Positions 1 to 5,457 of a stretch of 5,758 bases of DNA are shown here, in pieces (the stretch's first letter is position 1; each line of letters begins with the position of its first letter). The notes under the pieces are model-generated. The model was not told where the DNA came from. It saw only the letters and a program-made list of their open reading frames with translations, and searched no databases. The DNA is taken from contig JALSPX010000004.1 in NCBI GenBank assembly GCA_026985755.1, forward strand, positions 1-5,758. The letters run 5' to 3'. A program made the position numbers and the translations under genes. Source of the stretch: Sulfurovum sp. (GTDB lineage: Bacteria > Campylobacterota > Campylobacteria > Campylobacterales > Sulfurovaceae).

Positions 1-625
1 CGAGTCTGGGCAGGGCTATGTGGCACTTTCTCGTATCAAAAACATAGAGGGTTTACGCCTCATGGGGCTAAACCCTATGGCATTGCGTGTGGACCCACTC
101 ATACTCCATGTAGACTCTCGCATCAAAGGGGCATCGCTAAAGGCTAGGGAACTTGTGGAGTCTATGAGTCAAGAGGCTTTTGATGCACAATGCGAAGCAC
201 ACATACGTAACATGGGTGGAGTAGTAGAAAAGGATAAAATAGAAGAAGAAAAAGCCAACATCAAAGCAGGCAAACCCTCACACTCTGCCTATGCCACACC
301 CACCCACAAAAAGACTAAAAATCTCATAGCCAAGTCTGACACACTCGTAGCCCTAGCCACCAACAGAGGACTAGCCAAAGGGACGATAATACAACATCTA
401 TCACTCATAAAAGAGGAAGAACCTGACTTTGATATGAATAAATATAAACCTAATGAAGAGACCTTCGATGCCGTAGAAACGGTAGTACTAAAACTCATGA
501 CAAAAAAGATGCCAGAGAATTTCTCTGAGGGTGGCAAGCTACGTCTAAAGCCCGTATTTGAGTCGTTAGGTGGTGATGTGAGTTATGATGAGATTCGGCT
601 TTGTATGGTGTTTATGGATTTTTAG
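1..625 (+). CDS. Pif1-like helicase, C-terminal part (5' end outside window)
   Basis: This is the tail of an ATP-dependent DNA helicase of the Pif1/RecD-like superfamily 1B; about 207 residues are inside the window. The reading frame is open from base 2, so the GTG at 20 is an internal valine codon and not a start. The first visible residues read ESGQGYVALSRIKNIEGL, the helicase motif VI region (GQGYVALSR) that supplies the arginine finger, followed by the usual GLNPMALRVDP stretch that closes the second RecA-like domain. A charged, Lys/Glu-rich linker follows (window residues about 70-105). Residues about 107-200 resemble the HTH_40/RQC-like winged-helix tail found on some bacterial Pif1 and RecQ proteins, with the pattern TLVALATNRGLAKGTIIQHL. 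The family is thought to unwind forks, R-loops or G-quadruplexes; the HTH tail probably binds DNA. Walker A and B lie upstream and cannot be checked. The stop is TAG at 623-625. The family call is firm; the exact subfamily is not. Confidence 0.87.
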   Translation, partial: ESGQGYVALSRIKNIEGLRLMGLNPMALRVDPLILHVDSRIKGASLKARELVESMSQEAFDAQCEAHIRNMGGVVEKDKIEEEKANIKAGKPSHSAYATPTHKKTKNLIAKSDTLVALATNRGLAKGTIIQHLSLIKEEEPDFDMNKYKPNEETFDAVETVVLKLMTKKMPENFSEGGKLRLKPVFESLGGDVSYDEIRLCMVFMDF

Positions 626-645
626 TAAGCAAATATTATTTTGTA

Positions 646-678
646 TGCGGTCACAGTTTGTGAGCAGTTCATTTTTTT
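646..678 (+). terminator. Weak intrinsic terminator candidate after the helicase gene
   Basis: TGC (646-648) and TCACA (651-655) pair with TGTGA (659-663) and GCA (664-666), leaving a GG bulge and a 3-base loop. Seven T follow at 672-678, five bases after the stem. The hairpin starts about 20 bases after the helicase stop codon. The stem is short and bulged, so termination may be partial. The TCACA/TGTGA halves are inverted relative to a CRP site (TGTGA-N6-TCACA), so I do not read it as one. Confidence 0.35.
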
Positions 679-725
679 CATTTACTCATTAAACTTCAAC
701 AATAATATGTCAATATGCAACATTT

Positions 726-755
726 TTCACATTCAATCATTTTTTCTATTACAAT
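726..755 (+). promoter_or_regulatory. Putative sigma-70 promoter of the ORF6N gene
   Basis: TTCACA (726-731) and TACAAT (750-755) each match the sigma-70 consensus at five of six positions and are 18 bases apart, with a T tract (741-745) between them. Transcription would start near 762, giving a leader of about 20 bases that contains the ribosome binding site at 771-775. Read by eye only. Confidence 0.45.
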
Positions 756-781
756 ACTTCCATAAACAAGAGGAGTATGTT

Positions 782-1288
782 ATGGATGAGTTAATAGTAC
801 AAGGTAAGATAAGTTCTAAGATATTGACATTACGTGGTAAACAGGTGATGTTAGATAGGGATTTGGCTCAGATTTATGGTGTTGAAACCAAATACCTAAA
901 AAGGCAAGTACAAAGAAATATAGAACGTTTTAATGAAGATGATTTTATGTTTGTGACGACTAAAGAGGAGTTCGAAAGTTTGCGGAGCCAAATTGGCACC
1001 GCAAACTTTGCTAAGACAAGGGCATTGCCCTATGCCTTTACAGAACAAGGTGTCTATATGTTAGCTACAGTTATCAATAGTCCTACTGCTATCTCTGTAA
1101 GTAAAAACATCATGCGTACCTTCACAAAACTCAGAGAATTTAGCAAACACTACAACGCTTTAGCAAAACAACTCATAGAAATAGATAGAAAGCATGATAA
1201 GCAGTATAAAGAACTACGTAAAGCTCTCGATGAATTGGTGTCTAGTTCTAAGTTGGTGGATGAGAAGGTGATGGGATTTTTGAAGTAG
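782..1288 (+). CDS. ORF6N domain-containing protein
   Basis: A 168-residue protein with an ORF6N domain (about residues 10-97), a small probable DNA-binding domain of the KilA-N/Bro group found in phages, large DNA viruses and bacterial accessory loci. The diagnostic pattern is clear: VMLDRDLAQIYGVETKYLKR (22-41), then NIERFNEDDFMF (46-57), SQIGTA (69-74) and LPYAFTEQGVYML (82-94), followed by a helix starting near IMRTF (110-114). Residues about 120-155 are rich in Lys, Glu and Leu and look like a coiled coil. No catalytic residues are apparent. I chose ATG 782 because AGGAG (771-775) lies six bases before it. The open frame reaches back to an ATG at 641, but the 47 extra residues are low-complexity, lack family similarity and overlap the promoter. 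The function of chromosomal copies is unknown; roles in phage regulation or antirepression are proposed for relatives. There are no other phage genes in the window. The length suits a complete small member. Confidence 0.9.
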   Translation: MDELIVQGKISSKILTLRGKQVMLDRDLAQIYGVETKYLKRQVQRNIERFNEDDFMFVTTKEEFESLRSQIGTANFAKTRALPYAFTEQGVYMLATVINSPTAISVSKNIMRTFTKLREFSKHYNALAKQLIEIDRKHDKQYKELRKALDELVSSSKLVDEKVMGFLK

Positions 1289-1292
1289 GGTT

Positions 1293-1301
1293 TGTTATAC
1301 T
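1293..1301 (+). promoter_or_regulatory. Extended -10 promoter element before the glycosylase gene
   Basis: TGtTATACT matches the extended -10 form (TGnTATAAT) with one mismatch and lies in the 34-base gap between the ORF6N stop and the next start. Transcription would begin near 1308 and leave a leader of about 15 bases including GAGAGGA (1312-1318). No good -35 is present; T- and A-rich promoters with weak -35 are common in Campylobacterota. The same nine bases, TTGTTATAC, occur before the SnoaL-like gene. Confidence 0.45.
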
Positions 1302-1322
1302 TTTATAAAAAGAGAGGACACG

Positions 1323-2006
1323 ATGACAACCTTCGCCAAACAAATCCTAGACTTCTACTTCTCTCTGACTAAAGACCCACCACTTCCTAAAGGTGTAGAA
1401 GCCATCTATCCTTTTGATACTGTAGAGACACGTGAAGTGATGCAAACCTTTTTTAACAAATATTACAACGACACCAAACCTCGTACCTACCTCATAGGCA
1501 TAAACCCTGGGCGTTTGGGTTCGGGCGTGACGGGGATAGGTTTTGCTGATGCCTATCATTTGGAAAAGTACTGTGACATACCAAACAATTTTGACAAACG
1601 GGTGGAAATATCTGCAGCTTTTATGTTTGAGGTCATCGAAGCGTATGGTGGGGTAGAGAAGTTTTATGGTAATTTCTTTTTTACTACGGTGATGCCACTT
1701 GGGCTACTTAAAGAGGGTAAAAACTATAACTATTATGATGACAAAGAGACACAAAAAAGTTTAGAACCATTTATTACGGAGACACTGTTAAAGCAGATGT
1801 CACTAGATGCTGCCAAACCTCACATCATCTGTGTAGGTACAGGTAAGAACTTAAAATATCTGCAAGCCTTTAACGATAAACATCACTGTTTTGAGAGTAT
1901 AGATGTCGTGCCACACCCTCGCTGGGTGATGCAGTACAGACGTAAGGAGAAAGAGAAGTATATCGGGGTGTATGTGGAAGCTTTGCAGAGGGTAAAGCAA
2001 GCATGA
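1323..2006 (+). CDS. SMUG2-type uracil-DNA glycosylase family protein (DUF4918)
   Basis: A 227-residue member of the uracil-DNA glycosylase superfamily, closest by eye to the SMUG2/DUF4918 group. Such enzymes cut the N-glycosidic bond of deaminated bases (uracil, in some members xanthine) and start base excision repair in the cytoplasm. Motif 1 is GINPGRLGSGVTGIGFAD (59-76); Asn61 sits where SMUG1 has its catalytic Asn in GMNPG. Motif 2 is VPHPRWVMQYRR (196-207), with His198 and a basic intercalation loop. Further family marks are FMFEVIEAYGGVEKFYGNFF (100-119) and MPLGLLK (124-130). The cysteines are scattered, which argues against the Fe-S cluster of family 4 and 5 glycosylases. Length is normal. 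The ATG follows GAGAGGA (1312-1318) by four bases. The stop TGA overlaps the start of the next gene as ATGA, so translation is probably coupled to the AraC-type regulator. Substrate range cannot be read from sequence. Confidence 0.88.
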   Translation: MTTFAKQILDFYFSLTKDPPLPKGVEAIYPFDTVETREVMQTFFNKYYNDTKPRTYLIGINPGRLGSGVTGIGFADAYHLEKYCDIPNNFDKRVEISAAFMFEVIEAYGGVEKFYGNFFFTTVMPLGLLKEGKNYNYYDDKETQKSLEPFITETLLKQMSLDAAKPHIICVGTGKNLKYLQAFNDKHHCFESIDVVPHPRWVMQYRRKEKEKYIGVYVEALQRVKQA

Positions 2007-2854
2007 GCATCTATACTTTACCACAATCATTATATGCGATGCATGGTGTAAAGAGGTTATTGGCTTCTAAAAATAATTGTATTTTATACAAAAGACTTCA
2101 AGATGACATAATAGATGCTGAGGGGATTATGGTTTCTCATGTTATAGTATATGTTCTTAATGGTCGTGTACAGATAAACACATTAGACGGAGAAGAGACC
2201 ATAATTTCTAATGGGCAGATGCTTTTTATGCCTAGAGACAGTTATGTGATTTCAGATTATACAAAGAATAATAAGGACTTAGAAGTATTTCTTATTTTTT
2301 TTGACCATCATATTGCTTTAGATTTTTTATCTAAACATAAAAGTGTATCTGGTGTAGGGAAACGTCAAGTAGAAGTTTTGCATGTAAATGATAATATCAT
2401 TTCTTTTTTGGAGACTGTACAACGTATGCAAATAAGTAAGATGCAAGATGAAATGCTTAGGTTAAAGATTTTAGAGTTTTTGTATTTGGTATTTCAGAGT
2501 AATCAAGAGAACTTTATATGTGCGTTAGAGCGTTCTGAATTTCATAAACAAAAAAAAGATATTTTAGAACTCATGCAAACGCATATAGACAAGAAAATGA
2601 CAGTAGCAGATTTCGCCGCATTAAGTGGAAGAAGTATTTCTACATTTACAAGAGTTTTTAAAGAACAGTTTCAAATGACACCTAGACAGTGGCTCATAGA
2701 AGCAAAAATGAAAAGAGCTTATGCACTGTTAGAAGAGGGGGTTTCGGTGACCAATGTTGCTTATACTGTAGGATATAACAATGTATCTCACTTTATAAAA
2801 GCCTATAAGAAGATATATAAAAATACACCAAAAAATATGCAAAAATCACTTTGA
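2003..2854 (+). CDS. AraC-family transcriptional regulator
   Basis: A 283-residue cytoplasmic regulator with the usual two-part build. The N-terminal part (about 25-105) has the beta-rich look of an AraC cupin sensor domain, for example VIVYVLNGRVQINT (47-60) and GQMLFMPRDSYVI (71-83); its ligand is unknown. A helical linker (about 130-170) probably dimerises. The C-terminal AraC/XylS DNA-binding domain spans about 185-280. HTH 1 is VADFAALSGRSISTFTRVFK (201-220) and HTH 2 reads VTNVAYTVGYNNVSHFIKAY (249-268), followed by the canonical YKNTP (272-276). The start ATG overlaps the glycosylase stop (ATGA), with AGAGGG (1987-1992) ten bases upstream. This gene is markedly AT-richer than the helicase and thi genes: 12 of 60 bases are G or C at 2281-2340. 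The likely target is its own operon or the exported SnoaL-like gene just downstream; that is inference from position only. Confidence 0.93.
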   Translation: MSIYTLPQSLYAMHGVKRLLASKNNCILYKRLQDDIIDAEGIMVSHVIVYVLNGRVQINTLDGEETIISNGQMLFMPRDSYVISDYTKNNKDLEVFLIFFDHHIALDFLSKHKSVSGVGKRQVEVLHVNDNIISFLETVQRMQISKMQDEMLRLKILEFLYLVFQSNQENFICALERSEFHKQKKDILELMQTHIDKKMTVADFAALSGRSISTFTRVFKEQFQMTPRQWLIEAKMKRAYALLEEGVSVTNVAYTVGYNNVSHFIKAYKKIYKNTPKNMQKSL

Positions 2855-2860
2855 ACGAAA

Positions 2861-2895
2861 AACAGTATTTATCTAGACTGTTGAGTAGTTTTTTT
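2861..2895 (+). terminator. Inverted repeat followed by a T tract after the araC-type gene
   Basis: AACAGT (2861-2866) and ACTGTT (2877-2882) form a perfect 6-base inverted repeat around a 10-base spacer, and seven T follow at 2889-2895. It begins six bases after the regulator's stop. It could be a weak terminator, or an operator for the next gene, because it lies just upstream of that gene's -10 element. The AT-rich stem and 10-base loop make strong termination unlikely. Confidence 0.3.
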
Positions 2896-2903
2896 CTTTT
2901 GAT

Positions 2904-2912
2904 TGTTATACA
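2904..2912 (+). promoter_or_regulatory. Extended -10 promoter element of the SnoaL-like gene
   Basis: TGtTATACA fits an extended -10 (TGnTATAAT) and is preceded by T-rich DNA (2889-2900), a common substitute for a -35 box in Campylobacterota. Transcription would start near 2919, about 16 bases before the ATG; AAGGA (2924-2928) is the ribosome binding site. A TTGAGT at 2881-2886 is 20 bases upstream, too far for a normal -35, which would suit a promoter that needs an activator. Confidence 0.42.
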
Positions 2913-2934
2913 CTAACGAAAAAAAGGAATAAAC

Positions 2935-3396
2935 ATGAAAAAAACAATATTACTCTTGGCGTGTATGAGTACACTTTACGCTCAACCTAAAGTTGAAAAG
3001 ATTTTAGATGCTTATATGCAGGCATGGGCAGAGCATAACATAACAAAGATAGATACATTTTATGATCAAAATGTTACATGGTATGATTTAGGAACAGACA
3101 CGACCATTAGGGGTAAAACAAAAATGTCAAAAGCGATAACGGATACATTTATGGGCTACGTTCCTGATATGTATTGGGCAAAAAGTGGTGATGTATTTAT
3201 CTCAGACAATACCATTACCTACGAATGGGTATATGGTGGCACTTTTAATGGTAAATGGGGTGATAAAATAGTAAAAAATAAAAAGTTTTCTATCAAAGGT
3301 ATCAGTACTACAACGATAAATAAAGAAGGAAAAATCACTTCACAAAAAGACTATTATGATGTTTATGGGTTCATGGCTCAGTTGGGTTTACTGTAG
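2935..3396 (+). CDS. Exported NTF2/SnoaL-like protein
   Basis: A 153-residue protein with a signal peptide and one NTF2-like (SnoaL-type) domain. The N-terminus MKKTILLLACMSTLYAQP has two lysines, a hydrophobic core and a likely signal peptidase I cut after Ala16, so the mature protein should be periplasmic. LLAC at 7-10 resembles a lipobox, but the hydrophobic stretch before Cys10 is too short and -2 is Leu, so I do not call a lipoprotein. The mature part shows the fold's usual order: helix KILDAYMQAWAEHN (22-35), FYDQNVTWYDLG (42-53), RGKTKMSKAITD (59-70), then strands through TITYEWVYGGTF (93-104), and KGISTTTINKEGKITSQKDY (121-140) with a final YYD. NTF2-like domains form cone-shaped pockets and may bind or isomerise small molecules; no catalytic set is evident, so the function is open. 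It probably has its own promoter and may be controlled by the AraC-type regulator upstream. Confidence 0.82.
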   Translation: MKKTILLLACMSTLYAQPKVEKILDAYMQAWAEHNITKIDTFYDQNVTWYDLGTDTTIRGKTKMSKAITDTFMGYVPDMYWAKSGDVFISDNTITYEWVYGGTFNGKWGDKIVKNKKFSIKGISTTTINKEGKITSQKDYYDVYGFMAQLGLL

Positions 3397-3639
3397 CACA
3401 AAGGTAAGGCATCTCTGCCTTCACCTTCTCTTCAGACCAATCCCACCACTTCAATTTTAGCAACTTATCTATCTTATCATTAGTAAAACGATACTTGATA
3501 AATAGCGTACACAATGCTCAAAGCTATGCCCATGGTGGTAGCATGAGTAGTAGCTAAATGCACCCGCTATGATGTTTGGATGGGTGAGCGTATCACAAAG
3601 CAGTTGTGAGGAAAATTCATTTTCAAACTAGTTAGGCAT
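3371..3639 (-). pseudogene. Decayed CatB-type (xenobiotic) hexapeptide acetyltransferase
   Basis: The minus strand holds both ends of a CatB/Vat-type O-acetyltransferase but not its middle. From ATG 3639 it reads MPN, a TAG stop (3630-3628), then FENEFSSQLL and HPNIIAGAFSYYS and YHHGHSFEHCVRYL, the classic N-terminus (normally ..YFE.PF..LL, then HPNIIVG..SYYSGYYHGHSF). At about 3499-3505 it jumps, in another frame, to FIKYRFTNDKIDKLLKLKWW and DWSEEKVKAEMPYLC, the usual C-terminal helix (RFSDE.I..LL.IKWWDW). It ends at TGA 3373-3371, inside the 3' end of the convergent SnoaL-like gene. Relatives have about 210 residues; here about 85 codons remain. The left-handed beta-helix with the catalytic His is missing, so no activity is possible. 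It starts two bases after the M29-like stop and was probably the last gene of that operon. Intact relatives acetylate hydroxyl groups of small molecules, including chloramphenicol or streptogramins in some members. The original substrate is unknown. Confidence 0.85.
3401..3427. terminator. Strong hairpin at the convergent junction
   Basis: AAGGTAAGGCA (3401-3411) pairs with TGCCTT (3416-3421) and ACCTT (3423-3427) around a TCTC loop: 11 base pairs with one bulged C. It begins four bases after the stop of the SnoaL-like gene. No T tract follows on either strand, so it is not a textbook intrinsic terminator. It may still limit read-through or protect mRNA ends. It also lies within the C-terminal remnant of the acetyltransferase, so chance pairing in former coding sequence is possible. 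Confidence 0.4.
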
Positions 3640-3641
3640 GC

Positions 3642-4655
3642 TTAAACTAACCACTTCTCATCATCAAAAACCACCGTATCATCGATGCTCAATGTGTCTG
3701 TATCTAACATAACATCGATGTGGAATTTACCACTGTTACGTTTCATACCCTCTTTGGCATAGATGCCGTGTTTGGCTCCTAGCGATAGGTGCAAGCCACA
3801 CATACGCTCAAAGGTCCCCATATCAGAGACATAACGTGTTTTGCTAAAGGCACGGTTGAGACCAAGCCCAAGTTCTCGTACCCAGACGATGTCTTCTTCT
3901 TCACATATCATCTTTAGTACCGCTTCGAACTCATCTGTGCTGTTTTCTGTACGGACTATCTGTCCCTTTTCGATAATGATGGTAATCGGATTAGGGGGAA
4001 TGTTGACTGTATAGTTGGTATCACCAAAGGCGATGACATTGGTTCTTCCATTCAGAGAAGTCAATTCTGTAGATTCAGTAAAGACTTCACCTATAGGGAA
4101 CTGTCCGCCCATGTTTTTCATCTGAGAGTAGTCCCCTATGTTGATTTTGGGGTCTTCAAAGCCACCACGGTAAATGAGCTTTTCTTCGCCACACTGTACC
4201 ACTGCACCATCTGCTGTAGAGAGTAGGTTTTTGAGTGTATGTCCTGTGTGGTGGTAGTAGCTTTTGTCATAGGCTAATGCATCGACATAGAGTGTGGCTT
4301 CATGCTCAGTATCCATTCTGCCTAGGTGAGGGTGTTCGGCTACTTTGATGCCTTTTTTGAAGAGTTCTATACGTATGCGAAAGGCGTTGAGGCGAAAACT
4401 CCTAGACTGCACCAATGCCACAAAATCACCAGCTTCGAGTGACTCTAGTGTAGCGAGTATCTCTTCAGGCTCTGTCTGACGAAAATTGATAAAAGTCCCT
4501 TTGGGTAGGGCAGTACGGTACGCCTCTGTGAGTGTACGTGAGAGTATAGAGTCTAAGTCATACACGACCAAAGCTCTATGGCTATCATCGTGATGAAAAA
4601 CATCATCTAGTACATCGCCTAGATTTTGTGCTGCTATAGGGACTAGGTTATGCAT
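3642..4655 (-). CDS. M29-like metallohydrolase (aminopeptidase family), third gene of the thi salvage operon
   Basis: A 337-residue protein whose C-terminal half resembles the M29 aminopeptidase family (AmpS/PepS/AmpT), a fold also used by the ring-opening dioxygenase NicX. Candidate metal ligands, in family order, are Glu190 in FPIGEVFTES, Glu261 in RELGLGLN, His289 in CGLHLSLG, and His312 and Asp314 in KFHIDVML. The N-terminal half (about 1-130) is more divergent; it contains GDFVALVQSRSFRLN (76-90) and HPHLGRMD (108-115). The protein is shorter than classical M29 peptidases (about 400 residues). No signal peptide is seen, so it should be cytoplasmic. The ATG lies inside the end of thiD (8-base overlap) with GGAG (4665-4662) six bases upstream, which indicates translational coupling. 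Its place after tenA and thiD suggests work on a thiamine-derived or related small molecule rather than general peptide turnover, but that is inference. A plain aminopeptidase is the main alternative. Confidence 0.75.
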   Translation of the reverse strand: MHNLVPIAAQNLGDVLDDVFHHDDSHRALVVYDLDSILSRTLTEAYRTALPKGTFINFRQTEPEEILATLESLEAGDFVALVQSRSFRLNAFRIRIELFKKGIKVAEHPHLGRMDTEHEATLYVDALAYDKSYYHHTGHTLKNLLSTADGAVVQCGEEKLIYRGGFEDPKINIGDYSQMKNMGGQFPIGEVFTESTELTSLNGRTNVIAFGDTNYTVNIPPNPITIIIEKGQIVRTENSTDEFEAVLKMICEEEDIVWVRELGLGLNRAFSKTRYVSDMGTFERMCGLHLSLGAKHGIYAKEGMKRNSGKFHIDVMLDTDTLSIDDTVVFDDEKWLV

Positions 4656-5457
4656 CTATCACTCCGAAATGATGTACGGGTCCATGCCCTTTGCCAAGCA
4701 CCTTGTCTTTGCCTGCGTCTATGGCTTTGTTCAGGTAGTTACACCCTTTTACTACCGCAGTCTCTAATGTCTCTCCACGAGCCAAATAGGTAGCGATACT
4801 CGAAGAGAGGCTACATCCTGTACCGTGGGTGTTGATGGTCTCTATGGCAGTGTTTTGTATGAGGGTGACTTTACCTGTACGGTGGTTATAGAGTGCATCG
4901 GTCATCACCTCTGTGAATGCCAAATGCCCACCTTTGAGTAGTACCGATACTTGATACTTTTCGCCTATCTCTTGGGCTGTAGATTCTATGTTGTCCAAAG
5001 TGATGTTATGCCCTATGAGTATCTCTGCTTCAGGGATGTTAGGGGTAATGAGCGTCACATGGGGCAAAAAGGCTCTAAGACGTTCTACCGCTATATCATC
5101 TATGAGCTTGTCTCCAGAGGTGGCTACCATGACAGGGTCTAGCACGATGTTTTTGGCATCATGTTTCGCAAGTGTACTCTGCACAGTGTCTATGACCTCT
5201 GCAGAGTGGAGCATCCCTATCTTGACAGCGTTAAAGTCTATATCATCAAATACTGCTTCCATCTGTGCGATGAGATGTGGTATAGGGATGGCGTGTATGT
5301 CTGTGACGCCTTGGGTGTTTTGTGCCGTTGTGGCGGTGATGACAGAAGCAGCGTAGCCACCATTGGCAGAGATACTTTTGATGTCTGCTTGTATGCCTGC
5401 ACAGCCTCCAGAGTCTGAGCCTGCTATGGTGAGGACGGTGTGGTAGGTACTGCTCAT
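4648..5457 (-). CDS. thiD: Hydroxymethylpyrimidine / phosphomethylpyrimidine kinase
   Basis: ThiD phosphorylates 4-amino-5-hydroxymethyl-2-methylpyrimidine (HMP) and then HMP-P, giving HMP-PP for thiamine phosphate synthase. The protein is a ribokinase-fold enzyme of 269 residues, normal for the family. Signature stretches are LTIAGSDSGGCAGIQADIKS (9-28), TATTAQNTQGV (41-51), VKIGML (78-83), LDPVMVATSGDKL (106-118), ITPNIPEAE (137-145), LLKGGH (173-178) and the anion-hole motif INTHGTGCSLSSSIA (208-222), with Gly212, Thr213, Gly214 and Cys215. I chose ATG 5457 because it overlaps the tenA stop as ATGA and leaves the usual short lead before the first strand. The open frame extends to 5502, and an ATG at 5466 is possible, but those residues run into tenA and have no family counterpart. 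The 3' end overlaps the M29-like gene by 8 bases. The gene acts in the cytoplasm in thiamine synthesis and HMP salvage. Confidence 0.96.
   Translation of the reverse strand: MSSTYHTVLTIAGSDSGGCAGIQADIKSISANGGYAASVITATTAQNTQGVTDIHAIPIPHLIAQMEAVFDDIDFNAVKIGMLHSAEVIDTVQSTLAKHDAKNIVLDPVMVATSGDKLIDDIAVERLRAFLPHVTLITPNIPEAEILIGHNITLDNIESTAQEIGEKYQVSVLLKGGHLAFTEVMTDALYNHRTGKVTLIQNTAIETINTHGTGCSLSSSIATYLARGETLETAVVKGCNYLNKAIDAGKDKVLGKGHGPVHHFGVIDA

Noticed and set aside
289..537. Minus-strand open frame within the helicase tail
   Set aside because: It lies antisense to a well-supported helicase and HTH domain and shows no family features.
651..663. CRP/FNR-type operator at TCACA-N3-TGTGA
   Set aside because: The half-sites are in the inverse order and spacing is wrong for CRP or FNR; a terminator stem explains it better.
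641..781. N-terminal extension of the ORF6N gene from an upstream ATG at 641
   Set aside because: The extra 47 residues are Phe/Asn-rich and unlike the family, no ribosome binding site precedes 641, and the stretch holds a promoter and hairpin. AGGAG at 771-775 fixes the start at 782.
1347..1559. Minus-strand 70-residue frame in the glycosylase gene
   Set aside because: It is antisense to motif 1 of the glycosylase and has no independent support.
2941..2966. Lipoprotein signal (LLAC) in the SnoaL-like protein
   Set aside because: Only seven hydrophobic or neutral residues precede the Cys and Leu is at -2; a signal peptidase I site after Ala16 fits better.
1..3396. A new multi-gene defence system made of helicase, ORF6N protein, glycosylase and regulator
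   Set aside because: Separate promoters and a terminator-like hairpin break the row, and no nuclease, toxin or typical defence effector is visible; the grouping is not supported by sequence alone.
3611..3624. Short inverted repeat GAAAAT-TC-ATTTTC
   Set aside because: It has a 2-base spacer and lies within the pseudogene N-terminus (FENEF codons); AT-rich symmetry is expected by chance and no gene start is nearby.
4951..5418. Plus-strand open frames across thiD
   Set aside because: They are the antisense of a clear thiD gene, show no recognisable domain and lack a convincing ribosome binding site.
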